Notes: generated by a model not told the origin, from the letters alone. A stretch of DNA of 64,000 nucleotides from Acanthamoeba lenticulata (GCA_002179805.1 NAVB01000182.1:1-64000); one strand, 5' to 3'; positions 34,001 to 45,500 are shown, numbered from the stretch's first letter. Numbers and translations are program-made.

Positions 34001-36397
34001 CCAATGATTTGGCTCCTTTTTATCACGATTGATCGACGTGCCGATTGGGCGATGCTGACCTTTTGCGTTTGGCAGCGAGAGGCTGAAGGCGGCCTACGGG
34101 GCAACAGGCGGGATGCTGGTCAACATGATGCAGTTCTTCTTCTCGAGCATCTCGTCCATTCTCACACATTGGTCCGGCGCCGAGCCCGGCCTGGCCATGC
34201 AGGCCTGCGAGCTCCTCCTGTCCCTCGCCAAGCTGCCCTTCCGCTCGGTCCTGCTCCAGCTCGGTCCGTTTTTCTTCCTTCTCCTCGTCTTCTTTGTCTT
34301 TGTCCTCATCTTCGTCGGATCCGCTGTTCTTGTTGTCTGACGCGTCGGTGCTGTAGATGTCTATCGGGGCTTCTGCGAGGCCTATGTCAAGCAGTCGGCG
34401 CCGGAGATCAACGCCCTGCCCGCCCAAATGCACCGGTGCGTCCTGCATGCATGCGTATGTGGGTGTTGTACTTGGTGTTGATCGTGCGCCTGTCTTGCGA
34501 TGGTGGTGATGGTCATGATCATCCATCGGCACCAGACTGTTGGTCGAGGCGCTCGTGCGCATGGGCAGCGGGGCAACCACCGGGGCGGAGGAGAACCGGG
34601 AGGCGCTGGAACAGTACTTCCGGCAGGTAGTGGCGCCCATTCAGGCCGACTTTGCCCGCGTGTTTGAGCGGTCCGACCTGGCGGCCATCGCTCAGAACAC
34701 GCAGGTCATGTCCCTCATCGACCGTCTTATCCAGGTGCGCCGCCCCTTCATTTCGCGCTAGTCGCGCACACGAATTCATCCTCATCGTCATCGTCGCTGT
34801 CGTTGGGCAGAGCCTGCGCGGGGTGGTGCGGGCTGGCAAGGGCGGGGGCCTGGTGGCGCGCGCCACGCTTCACGTGGTCCTGCCGTGCCTGGAGAAGGTG
34901 GCGTCGCTCCTACGCCTCTACTCGCACCGGGCCGACATGCGGCAGGACATCGGCGCCCTCTTCGGCGATCTCCTTCTCTTCCAGGTTTGTCTTTTCTTCT
35001 CTTTAGTTCTTTCTGTTTTTTTTTTTGGTTTGTTTATTTCTTATTTAAAATAATCTTTAAATTTATGTGCAGATTGACAACATCAAGGAGCGTGCTGAGG
35101 TGGACGCCGTGCTCAAGGGCGTCTATCACTACGCCCAGGCCGTGGCGGAGCTCACCAAGGAAAAGAGTGCGTTTATAAGATTTGATTTATTTTTGAATTC
35201 TCATTGATTAAAATATCATCACAACGACAGGTGCGACGACTGGCGGGAAGAAGGAAGAGGAAAAGCAGCGGTACCGCGAGGCCAAGCAGCGGACGCTCCT
35301 CCTCTACAACCTCTTCTTCCACTTTATCGGCGACGCCAGCGGCCCGCGGCGCGACCCTCAAGTGCAGGAGCAGGCCAGCCAGCTGGCCCTCTTCCTGCTC
35401 ACGTCCGGCCTGCTGCCCCTCATCTCGCCGGAGCTCATGCTCGTACGTGCAGCCCACCAATGGGCTGATCAGCCCGAGCTTCTGAGCTGACCTGATGACC
35501 TCACGACTCATGCTGGTGGTACTCCTCTCGCCAACAGTACCCCAAAGTGCGGGACGGCTACTTCAGCGTCGTGTGCGGCCTGTTCGAGGAGGCCCCGCGT
35601 AGTGTGCTCCTGCTCCCGCCATCGACCTACGGCCTGCTCCTGTCCTCCCTCCGCTACGCGCTCCTCTCGTACGACTGTCGATACCTTGTCCTCTCAACTC
35701 TCTACTCTCTGCTAACTTCTGCGTCGCTGCTGCCGCCTGTTGGGGGGGGGAGGCAGGACGGAGACCGAGGTGGCGCGGCGCGGGCTCGAGACCCTGGCCA
35801 GCGTGTGCGTGAACCACCAGCACGCGATGAACCACAACGTGTTGCCGTCGGCACCCGGCCAGCCCCTGCCCGCCGAAGCGTACGACATGAACGACATGCT
35901 CCATCTGCTTTAGAAAGAGTTCATCATCGTCCTGACGCGCAACGTGGTCTTCTATTCCTCAGGGCGCAAAGCGTCGCGAGTGGCCAGCAGGTGTTGGCCG
36001 AGCTGCTCCAACTGCTGTTTGACCACATCATCCTGTCATCCTCCACGACGCTGATCTCGCCGGACCTCCTGCCGCAGGCCTCCACCGCGCTCTTTGGCGT
36101 CATCTGCTGCCATCCGGTCCGTCTTCGTTCTTTGTTTTGTCGCTTTTTTCGTTCTTGCCCCGATCGATGGGCTGACCCGTCCTCGACGCCACACAGGAGG
36201 TGTTCAAGCAGCTGGTCGGTCAGGTGCTGGAAAAGAGCCCGGCGCAGTGGCGACAGAAGATCACACACGAGTTCGAGGCCTTGGTCTCTGGCGACGGCCT
36301 GGCCATGCGCCTGGATGAGGCCAACTTCAAGCGGTGGCGCAAGAACGTGGTCCACTTCCTGCAACACACGCAGGGCCTCCTCATCCTGTCGTCTTGA
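31063..36397 (+). CDS. XPO4: Exportin-4-like nuclear export receptor
   Basis: Start ATG 31063, stop 36395-36397, more than 15 small exons of helical HEAT-type repeats. Blocks that follow human exportin-4 in order include DAQNVLLRFQERPSPYDLCK, IRRAVLREWSALS, FVKAQLLQCVAVLTKREW, LKQVLTWTMAFIHQF, ALSQLASLSGDVFPD, LEAVGRIGRLDCGHALQL, EELHWLVLITGHLLANE, ERAEVDAVLKGVYHYAQ, YPKVRDGYFSVVCGLFEE and a C-terminal VVHFLQHTQGLLILSS. Exportin-4 carries eIF5A, Smad3 and some Sox proteins with RanGTP. The match in segment order across the whole length makes the subfamily likely, although the exportin-7 group shares the fold. Inner exon edges are approximate. Confidence 0.85.
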
Positions 36398-36526
36398 CAA
36401 GCAAGTCTTCATTATGTCGTCGTGTAGCGTGGTTGCCCGTCTCGCTAAACGCATCGGCCGAAACAAGTTATTATTTAAAAAACTGCAAACCAAATTATTT
36501 ACACCGTTTAGTAGTGCCCATTCTCA

Positions 36527-36687
36527 AACAGCTTGGACGGAAGAAGTCCCGTGTGGGTGACGTCCTCTTCGTGCGGCGGTTGGAGGTGGGCGACAGCCAC
36601 CTCTACCACCACGCGGGGATGGTCACCGCCGTCAATGAACATGGCCACGTCGTCGAGATGGTCGACTTCGGGCGGATCAAGAAATAA
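36527..36687 (+). CDS. LRAT/NlpC-like exon or gene fragment
   Basis: After an acceptor-like CTCAAACAG, a frame reads GRKKSRVGDVLFVRRLEVGD, then HHAGMVTAVNEHGHVVEM, ending FGRIKK and a stop. GDVLFVRR...HHAGM resembles the start of an LRAT/NC (permuted NlpC/P60) hydrolase domain, where His is catalytic. Only about 50 residues exist, too few for the fold, and no catalytic Cys follows. An AATAAA overlaps the stop, so this may be a terminal exon of an unmodelled short gene or a relic. The rest of the 36,398-36,886 gap shows nothing else. Confidence 0.3.
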
Positions 36688-36886
36688 AACCGACGCATTG
36701 TATGTCTTTATTATTATCATCAATAGTAATCAAAGTGCAGGAGGGAACAGGCCTTGGCAAGATAACAAAAGAGTTTGTTTTTTTCTTGTGCGAAACAGTG
36801 ATTCCTTTTCGCGCGCATTTTTTTGGCGCCAGAGCACAGATTCGATCATATCACTACTCGGCTGGCCTCTTGGCAAGAGCAATACC

Positions 36887-38459
36887 ATGTTTTTCATGAG
36901 CCTGCTTGGATGGGCGTTCAACGCTGTCTTCTACGGCTCGCCGCTGGCCCTGCTGCCGCTGTCGCTGGGATATTCTTACTACCTCCTGCTGCGCTCCTCG
37001 CTGAGCTTTGTGCTCTTCCACCTCACGGCAGCCGTCCTCAAGAAGTTTGTTCCTACGCTCTTCCTTAATCTCGTACGCCACCCTCTCTTTTGCTTCAATT
37101 GCCCCTCGATTTCTCAGGCCTGACAGCTCTTCACCAGCGATTTTTCGCCCACCTGCTGCAAAGCCTCATTTTGTTTGGGATGGGCATGTTCGTGCAACCG
37201 CACATGCCCAAAGCCGTGGAGACCACCTATGGCCTCTTCCTCTCTTGGTCTGGTAAGTGCCTATTGCTCTCCTCCTCTGGCACTTCAGACCTGACCTTGT
37301 CTCCGCCTTTTAGGTCCGCTCTTCCTCCTGATCCAGGCCGTGCAAGTTGTGCGCCTCATCATGTTCGTCTCCAAGGGCATGCAGGTCAAGATGTACTCCC
37401 ATCCGGCCCCCATGAAGGTCCGTCTCTCTTCATTCATCTTCGCCTTGATCACCAGCATTACTGTGCTCAGCCCAGTCCTTCTTTACATACACGCAGGTGT
37501 TGATGTCGCTCGTCACGGTCGTGAGCTATGCGCTGGCGGGCTACATCATCTACTCCCTTTACTTTGAGGATCTGACCATCCTCCTCTCCAGGTTCTCCCT
37601 CCCTTCGTCACCTCCTTGAATAAATGTTTTATTCTAATTGAAAATAAAATAAAATAAAAAAAAAAATACGGCTGTGCAGCTACCTGTCGATCGTGTGCAC
37701 GGTGCTGGTGGGCTTGACGGTGGCCAACGTGATCATCGAGGAGGCCAACATCACGGACATCGCGCTGGTCTCGCTCTTCCTCGCCTTCTATGCCCGCGTC
37801 ACCGTCCTCGAGGGTCTCCACCTTGCCGGCGTCGACAGTCCCTCCTCGTACTCTCCCCTCCGCCGCCGATAATGAAGAAGACGATGAGCATGATGATGAT
37901 GTTGACGTTGGCGGTGTGGGCGGGGACAAGGGAGCCGTACTTGACGTCGCTGCTGAAACTCACGACGTTCAACAACGTCAACCGGATGGTGTCGCTCGAC
38001 TTTCTCGTGTCGGCCGGCATCGCCGTGGCCACGCTCGCGAGCCTCCCCTTCCCGCTGCCTCTCGACGACGACAGCTGGCTCCTCGGCGTCGACAAGGTGC
38101 CCTTCACCATCATGATCGTCATCACGACCAAGCCGCGCTGACGTGGGCCGTACATGTGGTGAGTGCAGGCGGGCGAGGAGGGCGCCAACGATCCCAACGT
38201 GAGCGTGCGGCCAAACCTGTTTGCCGCGGGCGCCGTTATGATGTTCACGCAGCTCATCCTCACCGCCACAGGTGCCTCCTCTTCCTCCTCTTCTCTCGAC
38301 CAGAACAAGAAGAAGAAGAAGGATGACTAACCTCCACCGACCCTCTCAGGCAACATCGAGCCGGTGGCGGTCGGGTGGCGATTCGCGGCGACGGGCGTGA
38401 CGATCCTCTTCTACAGCTACAAGCTCATCGCCAGCTCGCAGCACTTCCACACCGACTAA
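36887..38459 (+). CDS. ICE2: ICE2-like multispanning ER membrane protein
   Basis: Start ATG 36887 (MFFMSLLGWAFNAVFYGSPL), stop 38457-38459, eight or so exons. It is almost all hydrophobic helices: YSYYLLLRSSLSFVLFHLTA, FFAHLLQSLILFGMGMFVQP, SGPLFLLIQAVQVVRLIMF, LVTVVSYALAGYIIYSLYFE, LSIVCTVLVGLTVANVIIEE, ALVSLFLAFYARVTVLEG, then a cytosolic loop and two final helices (GAVMMFTQLILTATG, FAATGVTILFYSYKLIASS). Helix order and short motifs resemble yeast Ice2, including the blade of EGFFTILAIQAVGE-type sequence and an EES-FFAYIVRCIYE-type helix. Ice2 helps ER morphology and phospholipid/lipid-droplet balance. Sequence divergence is high, so the family call is moderate. Confidence 0.55.
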
Positions 38460-38562
38460 CCATGTCACCTCATCTCTGCCTTGTCTTCTTCTTTGGAGTC
38501 GTGTACATAAAAACAACACAACAACAACTCATCCCAAGAAGAACAACATAAGCGGTTCTTCT

Positions 38563-38932
38563 TCACTTCTTATGCTCGTCTTCATACGCCACAACAACAG
38601 CATCAACATCGCCGCTTTCGTCTTCACCTTGCGTGGCTGTTGTCAATGTCGTAGTGGAAGGCGTTGCTGTCTCCTGGTCGAAGTAGGAGGCCAGCTGGCT
38701 GAAGGCGAGGAGGATCAGCGCAAAGGGCAGGCCGACCTTGAGGACGCGTCGTTCGGTCGCCCGCAGGCTCTGCAAGCGCTCGTCTGAACGCAGCCACTCA
38801 GAGTTGTTATTGTTGTTCTGGCCCGACGTCGTGTAGGCGCGACGAGACTTTCCCAAGACTGAAGATGGCGCAGTGGTGACTAGAAAGCGACCAGCAGGCG
38901 TGGCAGACGTAACGGAACCTCCTCGTACAGTT
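38563..38932 (-). CDS. Small single-pass protein, probably mitochondrial (COX16-like?), 5' end unresolved
   Basis: An open frame ends at 38563 and can be read upstream to an acceptor-like CCTGCAG at about 38,933; no ATG is in frame, so a first exon is missing from this model. The N-terminal part is Ser/Thr/Arg-rich (SVTSATPAGRFLVTTAPSS, then KSRRAYTTSG), like a mitochondrial presequence. It is followed by RRVLKVGLPFALILLAFSQL, one membrane helix, and an acidic tail. The VLKVGLPF start of the helix recalls cytochrome oxidase assembly factor COX16, but the conserved stretch after the helix is not evident. Function is uncertain. Confidence 0.4.
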
Positions 38933-39140
38933 CTGCAGGCCCGAACGGGCAGAGCTAATCTGGCGCCACACTCGCACGATCAGGACTTGCAATTATTAAA
39001 GGAGGCAGTGAAAGGGGCAGCATGTGCAGTTTGGCCCTGTAAGGCATGTCAAGAACGGACCTGGCAAGAACCTCGCGGCAGCACCAGAGCATTGAGTTCG
39101 CAGCATGTTGGTGATCTTGGTGCAGGTTTTCTTTTGTGAT

Positions 39141-39210
39141 TTCTTGAACTTCCCGACATTCTGAACTTGGTAGAACTTGTTATTCTTGAACTTCCCGACA
39201 TTCTGAACTT
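39141..39210. repeat. 28-bp direct repeat, two perfect copies
   Basis: Two identical 28-base copies at 39141-39168 and 39183-39210 (core CTTGAACTTCCCGACATTCT), separated by 14 bases that themselves resemble part of the unit (GTAGAACTTGTT). They lie in the 570-base gap between the small minus-strand membrane protein and the coiled-coil gene. No open frame or RNA is associated. Confidence 0.85.
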
Positions 39211-39500
39211 CTTATTCTTGACGAGAAGCACCAACGGCAACGGTGATCCGCCAGCTGCGATCAGCAGTTCTCAAGGACAGCCTTTGGGGATCCCCTGAGG
39301 TTCTTAAAGCGATCGCGATGATAACCAAAAGGGAGCAGGAACGCCAGCTGAAACTGCTCCCCTGAATGGGGACATGGGTCACCTTTTGTCGGCGGCTGCT
39401 TTCAGCTTCAGTTCGCGCACCCGCCTCGACTCCACTAAACCTTCATCCAGCCCACCCCTGACCAACGGTCATCTACTCACCTCCTGCCGCCCTATTCATC

Positions 39501-40378
39501 ATGATGGAAGGTCGCATGAGTCGCACCCAGAGCCGCAACTCGCTACCTCCCTCTGCCGTGCGTGCCCCTCTTGTGCTACAGGCCCGCCTGCGTTCTCATG
39601 TCGTGCGCGCAGTTTCCTCAGCCTGGCAAACGTAGCAAGTCCTCCAGCGCCTCTGTGTCCTTTGCCAAGGACAAGCAAAAGAGCAAGAACAAGGTCCTTC
39701 TTCCTTCCTTGTCTCGCTTCAACACCTCCGTCGTTCTTAGCAAGGCTCTTTGTGTTGGTGCAGATCAAGGGCAAAGCCAAGGAAGAGTCCAAAATTCAGA
39801 CGAAGCGAGCACAGCAGCTGACCACAAAGCTCAAGACGTTGGCCGATCGCCTGGAGACTCGGACGCAGCGAGTTGAAGAGGAGGCCGAACGGGCCAAGGA
39901 GAACCTTCACCTCCACTTCACCACCCTCGAAGCGGCGCTCTGTCGAGCACTTCGCGAGCGCGAAGCCGAGCTCGTCGCCCAGATAAACACACGCGCCGAC
40001 GAGCGATGTCGCCTGCTCCTCCAGCTCCGCAGCGAGGCACGTCCCAGTTGTTGAACTCTGGCCAAGAGACTTGCCTAACCCATGTGTGTGGTCTGTAACT
40101 GACACAGTCAGATGCCTTTGCACGGAAGCTCCAGTTTGCCGACGTCGACGAGCGCGATGAGCTCGTGGAAAAGGCCAGGAGGTACGTCCTCGACTTCGAC
40201 CTCCCCGGCGTCCATGACTCACTGCGCGCCGCGCTTGACCAGGTGCCAGAGCGCGGGCAAGAAGCAGGCCAGCGGCAAGCACAAGGTCGAGCTCGTGCTC
40301 GATCCGGCTCTCGCCCGACGACTCGAGCAGCTGCTTCGCTCCCACGGCACCGTCCACAGCGGCACGGTGATGCTTTAA
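39501..40378 (+). CDS. Small coiled-coil protein, unknown function
   Basis: Start ATG 39501 (MMEGRMSRTQSRNSLPPSA), stop 40376-40378, five exons. Splices join SA to FPQPGKRSKSSSASVSF, then KNK to IKGKAKEESKIQTKRAQQ. A coiled coil follows (LKTLADRLETRTQRVEEEAE and the next 60 residues, Arg/Glu heptads). The last intron, 61 nt with a GTACGT donor at about 40,182, restores the frame and gives SAGKKQASGKHKVELVLDP to the end. No named family is recognised. The basic Ser-rich head plus coiled coil recalls cytoskeletal or TRIM-type coiled-coil segments, without a RING or B-box. Confidence 0.6.
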
Positions 40379-40484
40379 TGCGGGCTGTACCGACATAAAA
40401 AACAAAAAATAAAAAGGTTGGCTGCTTCAATGGCTGAGGTACATTTATTTAGTTTATTAAACTCAAAAAGGGCACAGGCTGTGG

Positions 40485-42353
40485 TCAGCCGTAGACGACG
40501 TCGGCCGTGCGCAGGTCGAGGAGGATGAGCTGGAAGAGGTCCCACTGCGCCCGGTCGAGGAATGGCCACAGCTCGCGCTTGACCTCCTCCGCGATTCCCT
40601 CGTCGCGCGTCTCGCACATCGCCTGTGTGTGTGTGTGTGTGTTTTTTTGTTTTTTTTAAGCAAATAACATGTAATTAGATAAATAAAAGCCATTCAATAA
40701 AAATAAGAAAAAAAAGGACGTACGATGACCGAGTAGAGCGCAAAATGGAGGCTGTCCGACCAGCCGGGCGCCGCCAAGAACGGATAGGCCTCGAGCTCGC
40801 CCGGCGGCGGCGTGAAGAGCAACCGGTCGGCCGCCGCCGTCGTAGCGCCCTCCTCGCCGGGCGCCACGTCGCGCAGGAGCGCCCGCGCCTTGGCGTATTG
40901 CTTCTGGAGGAGGTGGAGCAGGAGGAGGCAGACCTTGGCGTTGGACAGCGCCCGCGTGTAAAACGAGTCCATCGGCATCATGTACGTCGCCATCATCGCC
41001 GCCGCTGCTGCCGCCCCCGTGGTCGTCGTCGCGGTCTGGTCCTTGCGCGACCCGGCGTCGGCCGCGGTGGAGGCCTCCCGCGAGGGCGGCGGTGAGCCTG
41101 GCCGGTTCGAGCGCTTCGGCGTCATCGATGTGGCGGCAACGGCCGAGGAGGACTTCTTTTCGTTGACGTCAACCTCTTCCAGGTCTGCCAAGAAAACAAC
41201 AAAAATGGAAAATAAATCAGTAAAAAATTTATAAAAAATAAAAAAATCAGTAAAAAATGGAAATGGCACCGTGGGGCTCAATGGCGAGGGAGGGGATCTG
41301 GGAGATGATGAGGTGGTAGGTGTTGGCGGCCATCCCGTAGTCACCTGGCCTCGTGCGTTTTAGCAAAATTAGTCGGAAAATACTAAAAGAATAGAAAAAA
41401 GAATAGAAAAGCGTACGCTGGGCCACGAAGCAGCGGGCGGCATGCTGGTAGGAAGTGAGGGCGCTCATCGGGCTGTACTTGAGCTGCAGGCGGGCCGCCT
41501 CCTGGAAGTACGTGGCAGCTTCCATCGGCCTTCCCATTTTCTGTATTGTTTTTTATTATTAATTTAATGGTATTTTTTTTAAAAAAATAAAAATAGAAAG
41601 ACGCGTAACGAGAGGGAGGGCACCTCGAGGAGGAGGGCCATCTCGTAGTAGAGGGCGCCCGCTTGGGTGTCGCGCTTCTGGGCCGAGTGGATCCGAATGG
41701 CGACCAAGTAGCAGTCGATGGCGTGGGCCAGGTTCTGCTCAAAGTTGAGCGCCTTGGTCTCCTCGAGCTCGCCCTGCAGCGCAAAGAACGCGTGGCCTGG
41801 TGGTCGATGTTGCCCCAACATACGACAACAACAGGCAACAACAACAACAGCAACATGAGGGTTTCATGGAGTGGCGGGCCACAGCGGGGAGAGGAACGTA
41901 CCGGCGTTGGTCAGGTGGAGAGCCTGCTTGGACGGGTTGCCCAGGGCCTGCTCGCAGCGGGCGGCCGCCAGCGTGGCAAAGGCCGCATAGGAGTCATCGC
42001 CCAGCCTGCACGGCAGTGGCGGCAACAACAAGTGCGAGGAGGAGGCGTCAAGGAGGAGCGAGCAGCTACTTATGAGTGGCGCTGGAGAAGACATTACCGC
42101 TTGGCCTGCTCGACCCAGGCCAGCACCTCGGCGAGGCCCTCCTCTGTGTTGGACCGTTGGCTGAACACAAATCGCCTGTGCGGTATCGTTGGGGTGAGTC
42201 CTGAATCTTGTGTGCTTACAACGTTGGGACCAAGTTCACGCACTTTTTGCTCAGTTTCTGATTGAGGAGTTTGTAGGATTGAAACAGTTGATGGTCGACC
42301 ATGTTGGGCGAAGGCTCCTCCTCCGCGTCCACCTGCTGCCCTAGCCCTTCCAT
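40485..42353 (-). CDS. F8A1: F8A/HAP40-like TPR protein (huntingtin partner)
   Basis: Start ATG 42353, stop 40485, about seven exons. Splicing gives SYKLLNQKLSKKRFVFSQRS, which aligns with the F8A head YRLVSNKLKKRF. Helical repeats follow: AAFATLAAARCEQALGNPSK, KALNFEQNLAHAIDCYLVAI, MEAATYFQEAARLQLKYSPM and YGMAANTYHLIISQIPSLAI. A Ser/Thr/Ala-rich insertion corresponds to the Pro-rich loop of human HAP40. Then come NAKVCLLLLHLLQKQYAKAR and the C-terminal VKRELWPFLDRAQWDLFQLI, matching VEMWPLL-AEQNHLLHLV. HAP40 stabilises huntingtin between its HEAT domains and links it to Rab5 endosomes. Order, length and both ends agree with the family, so an orthologue is likely. Confidence 0.8.
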
Positions 42354-42501
42354 CTTCTTCTTTGTTGAATTTTGATTTTATTTTTATTGTTTTTACAGCG
42401 TCATTTCTTCAACGTTTTCTTCTGGCGTGAAATAAAAAGAAAACGAAAACGAAAAGAAAGAGCAAGTCTCTGTTGTTGTTGTGGTGAAGGAAGCACATGA
42501 G

Positions 42502-45500
42502 TTAGGCTGACGAGAGGAGGCTGCTGGTCTGCTCCTGCTGGTGCTGGTGCTGGTGCTTAGAGCGGTGATGATAAGGAGAGTCGTCGTCATCCGTCAAGTC
42601 GAGGTCGCGCTGGAGATCCTCGAACATCTGCTCGTCGACTTCATCGTATTCGTCTTCGAAGCAGTCGTCCAGGTCGAACGTGTACGGCGCCGTCTGGTAC
42701 CGATACGGGTGCCCTGCGATCAGGTGGATCGACGCACATCAAAGAGAAAGGTCTGCATGAGCGACACCACCATCATAAATAGTACAAGGGGCCGCCTGTG
42801 ACGTACCGGGAGGCGGATAGATCTGGTGAACGTGGTGCTTTCGGCTGCCCCCGAGGGCTTCGTCCAGGTCGTCATCCTCGTCTTCATCGTGCTGGTGCAT
42901 GTGGTGGTGATGAGGATGGTGGCGCTGGTGGGGCACCTGCAGCTTGTGGCTGTTGTGGTTGTTGTTAAACTCCACCAACATCGCCTGGTCATGCTGCAGT
43001 TGCTTCTGCTGCTGCTCGAGGCCGTTGCTGGTCTGGTGGCCAGCGCTGTGCTGAAGTGGCCTCTTGCGCAGCTGCTGGCTCGTCTGCGGTGACGATGAAG
43101 ACGAAGACGACGAAGCCTTGAAGGCGAGACCACCGCCGCTGCTGGCGGTGGCGCTGCCCTCGCTCCTTCGCAGAGGCAGCGGCTGCTGCCGCCGTGAGCC
43201 CGCGGCCTTGCCGCCATCGCCATTGCTGTGGTGATTGTGGTGATGGTCGACGTCCGGGCTGATCTCCTTGCCCTTGCCCACCGGCTCGTCGCTGTCTTCG
43301 TCCCCGTACATATCGTCGTTGTCATCCTCGTCCTGGAGGTGATGTTGATGATGCTGATGGTGCTGATGTTGATGGCCGTGCGATTCGCCGCCGTGATGGT
43401 GATGAGCAAAGCCCAGGTGGTCCAGCACGAGGCCCTCGATCACGCTCGCCGCGGCCAGCTCGTAGGCTTCGACCGCCTCGGCGGCCTCTTCCTGCGCCAG
43501 CCGTACGCGCGCCGCCACCGACGCCATCATGGGCGCCGCCGCTGTCGTTGTCGTGGCCGTGGCCGAGCGATCGAAGAAGGGCGAGGGCGGCGGCTGGGCA
43601 AAGGCCGCGAGGTCGATACCCAGCGGCCCGCGCGGCGATGATGCTGGCGACCCGGTGGGCGTCGTCTGCGGGAGGCAGCTCGAGGCGGACGATCCCAGCG
43701 CCAGCGTCAACGGCGACAACGACGACGACGGCGACGCGCCACGGGGCGAGCGCGGGGGCGACGGCGGGCCGTTGCGTCGTCGCGTGCGCCGACGGAGCTG
43801 CGACGAGTCTTCGCCGGCCAGCGCCGAGAGCGCGAGGTTCGCCTGGCGGGCACCGCCGGTGGTTGGCTGGAGCAGAGACGAGGACGATAAGGAGGCGCTC
43901 GAGTGGGGCGAGGACGAGCCCGTTCCTTGTGCGCCCGCGCTAAAGGCCGAGTGCGAGTGGTGCTTGCGGAACAGGGCCGCAGGCGAGATCGGCATCGAGA
44001 CGGTGGCCGAGGGCGACGAGGAGGTCAAGGACGATCCTGAAGAGGCCCGCGAGACGCCCAACTCGGGCGTCAGCGGCCTCTTGGTCTTGGACCCGCCGCC
44101 GCTGGCTGTGGTCGCTGTCGACGAGGCCGACGACGACGAGGCCGACGTACCCGCCCCGATCGAGGACGACGAGCGCGAGTAGGGCGATGACGGCGAGCTC
44201 TTCTTGCCTGTCACAATGGCGCTGCCGCCCTCCTTCTTGCCGCTGTTGCTGTTGTTGTTGTTGGCGCCGCCGTCGTGCGTGTCGCGGCGCCGCCAGATTC
44301 GCGAGCCGCGCCGGTTGCCGCCACTGCCGCCGCCGGGCTGGACGGCGTCGCGGCCCGCCTGGTCCTGGCTCCGCTGCTTGTCCTTTTTCTTGCCCGGGGT
44401 GGTCAACGTGCCGGACTCGCTGCCGCTGCCGCCGCCGCCGCCGCCGCGTCGCTGCATGGGCGGCGACGAGGGCGCCGAGGCCGGAGCAAAGGCCACCGAA
44501 GGAGCCGATGACGAGGACGAGGAAGAGGAGGAAGGCGCCGGGAGGTCGCTGTCATCGCGCGTGCCGCTGCGCTTGTGCTTGAACTTCATGGGGCTGATGA
44601 GCTTGGTGCCCAACATGATCGTGTTCTTGGTCTTGGTCGCAAAGTTGCGCTTGCTGCCGCCCTCGGCACCAGAGCGCATGATGATCGACGAGCCGTCGTC
44701 GTCCCCGGCGCCGCGCATGATGGTGTCCTTCCCGCCAAAGCCGCCAGGCGAGCCCGAGAGTGCCGTCCCGCCGTCGCTGTCCTCCTCGGTCCCGACGGCA
44801 TCGCTCTCGTCGCCCTCCATGGGCGAGAGCACCCCGTCGGGCTCGTCGCCCGCGTACATGAGCTCAAATGCGCCGTCGTCGTCATCCGGCCTGCGCTTGC
44901 GGCCCACGCGCTCGCCCACCTGCGCAATAATTATTAATATTTTTAACGTAATATTAAAATAAAGAAAAATGGTAAAATATGTACCCGGACGAGGGTCTCG
45001 AGGGGCTGGGAGCTGTTGAGAAGGAGGTCGTCGTCAAACTTGACGGCGCCCTTGGTGAAGAGGGTAATGATGGTCGACCCGCCAAAGGCAAAGTAGCCCA
45101 CCTCGTCCCCGCGTCGGAGGTTGCCCGAGCCCGTGTGGATGATCGACCCGACGAGCGTGGCGCCGATGGCCACGTAGGCCACGAGCCCAAACTGCGGGCT
45201 GTCGATGAGGTTGATCGTGCGCTTGTTCTCCGTGAACACGTTGAGCACCTGCGAGTTGATGGCCAGCGGGTTGACCGTGTGGTAGTTGCCCGCGATGGCC
45301 CGCGGCGGCCCGAGGTGCCCGTCGACCGGCATGTGGAACCGGTGGTAGTCCTGCGGCGCGAGCCGATACACCGCGATCGACCCGCCCTTGAACGTTTCGG
45401 CCTGCAGCATGACATCACACACGCGAGTGTCAACCACGTGTGTGGCCTTTCGGCGCAAAATAAGAAAACAAAACGAACCAATTGCTCATCGTCGAGCAGG

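Noticed and set aside
40238..40262. Apparent 25-nt intron or frameshift near the end of the coiled-coil gene
   Set aside because: A normal 61-nt intron starting at the GTACGT near 40,182 and ending at the CAG at about 40,242 restores the frame.
42540..44962. Several long plus-strand frames opposite the PSD tail
   Set aside because: Complement of CAC, TCG and GGC repeats in the tail. The minus frame is joined in phase to the PSD core by a good splice pair.
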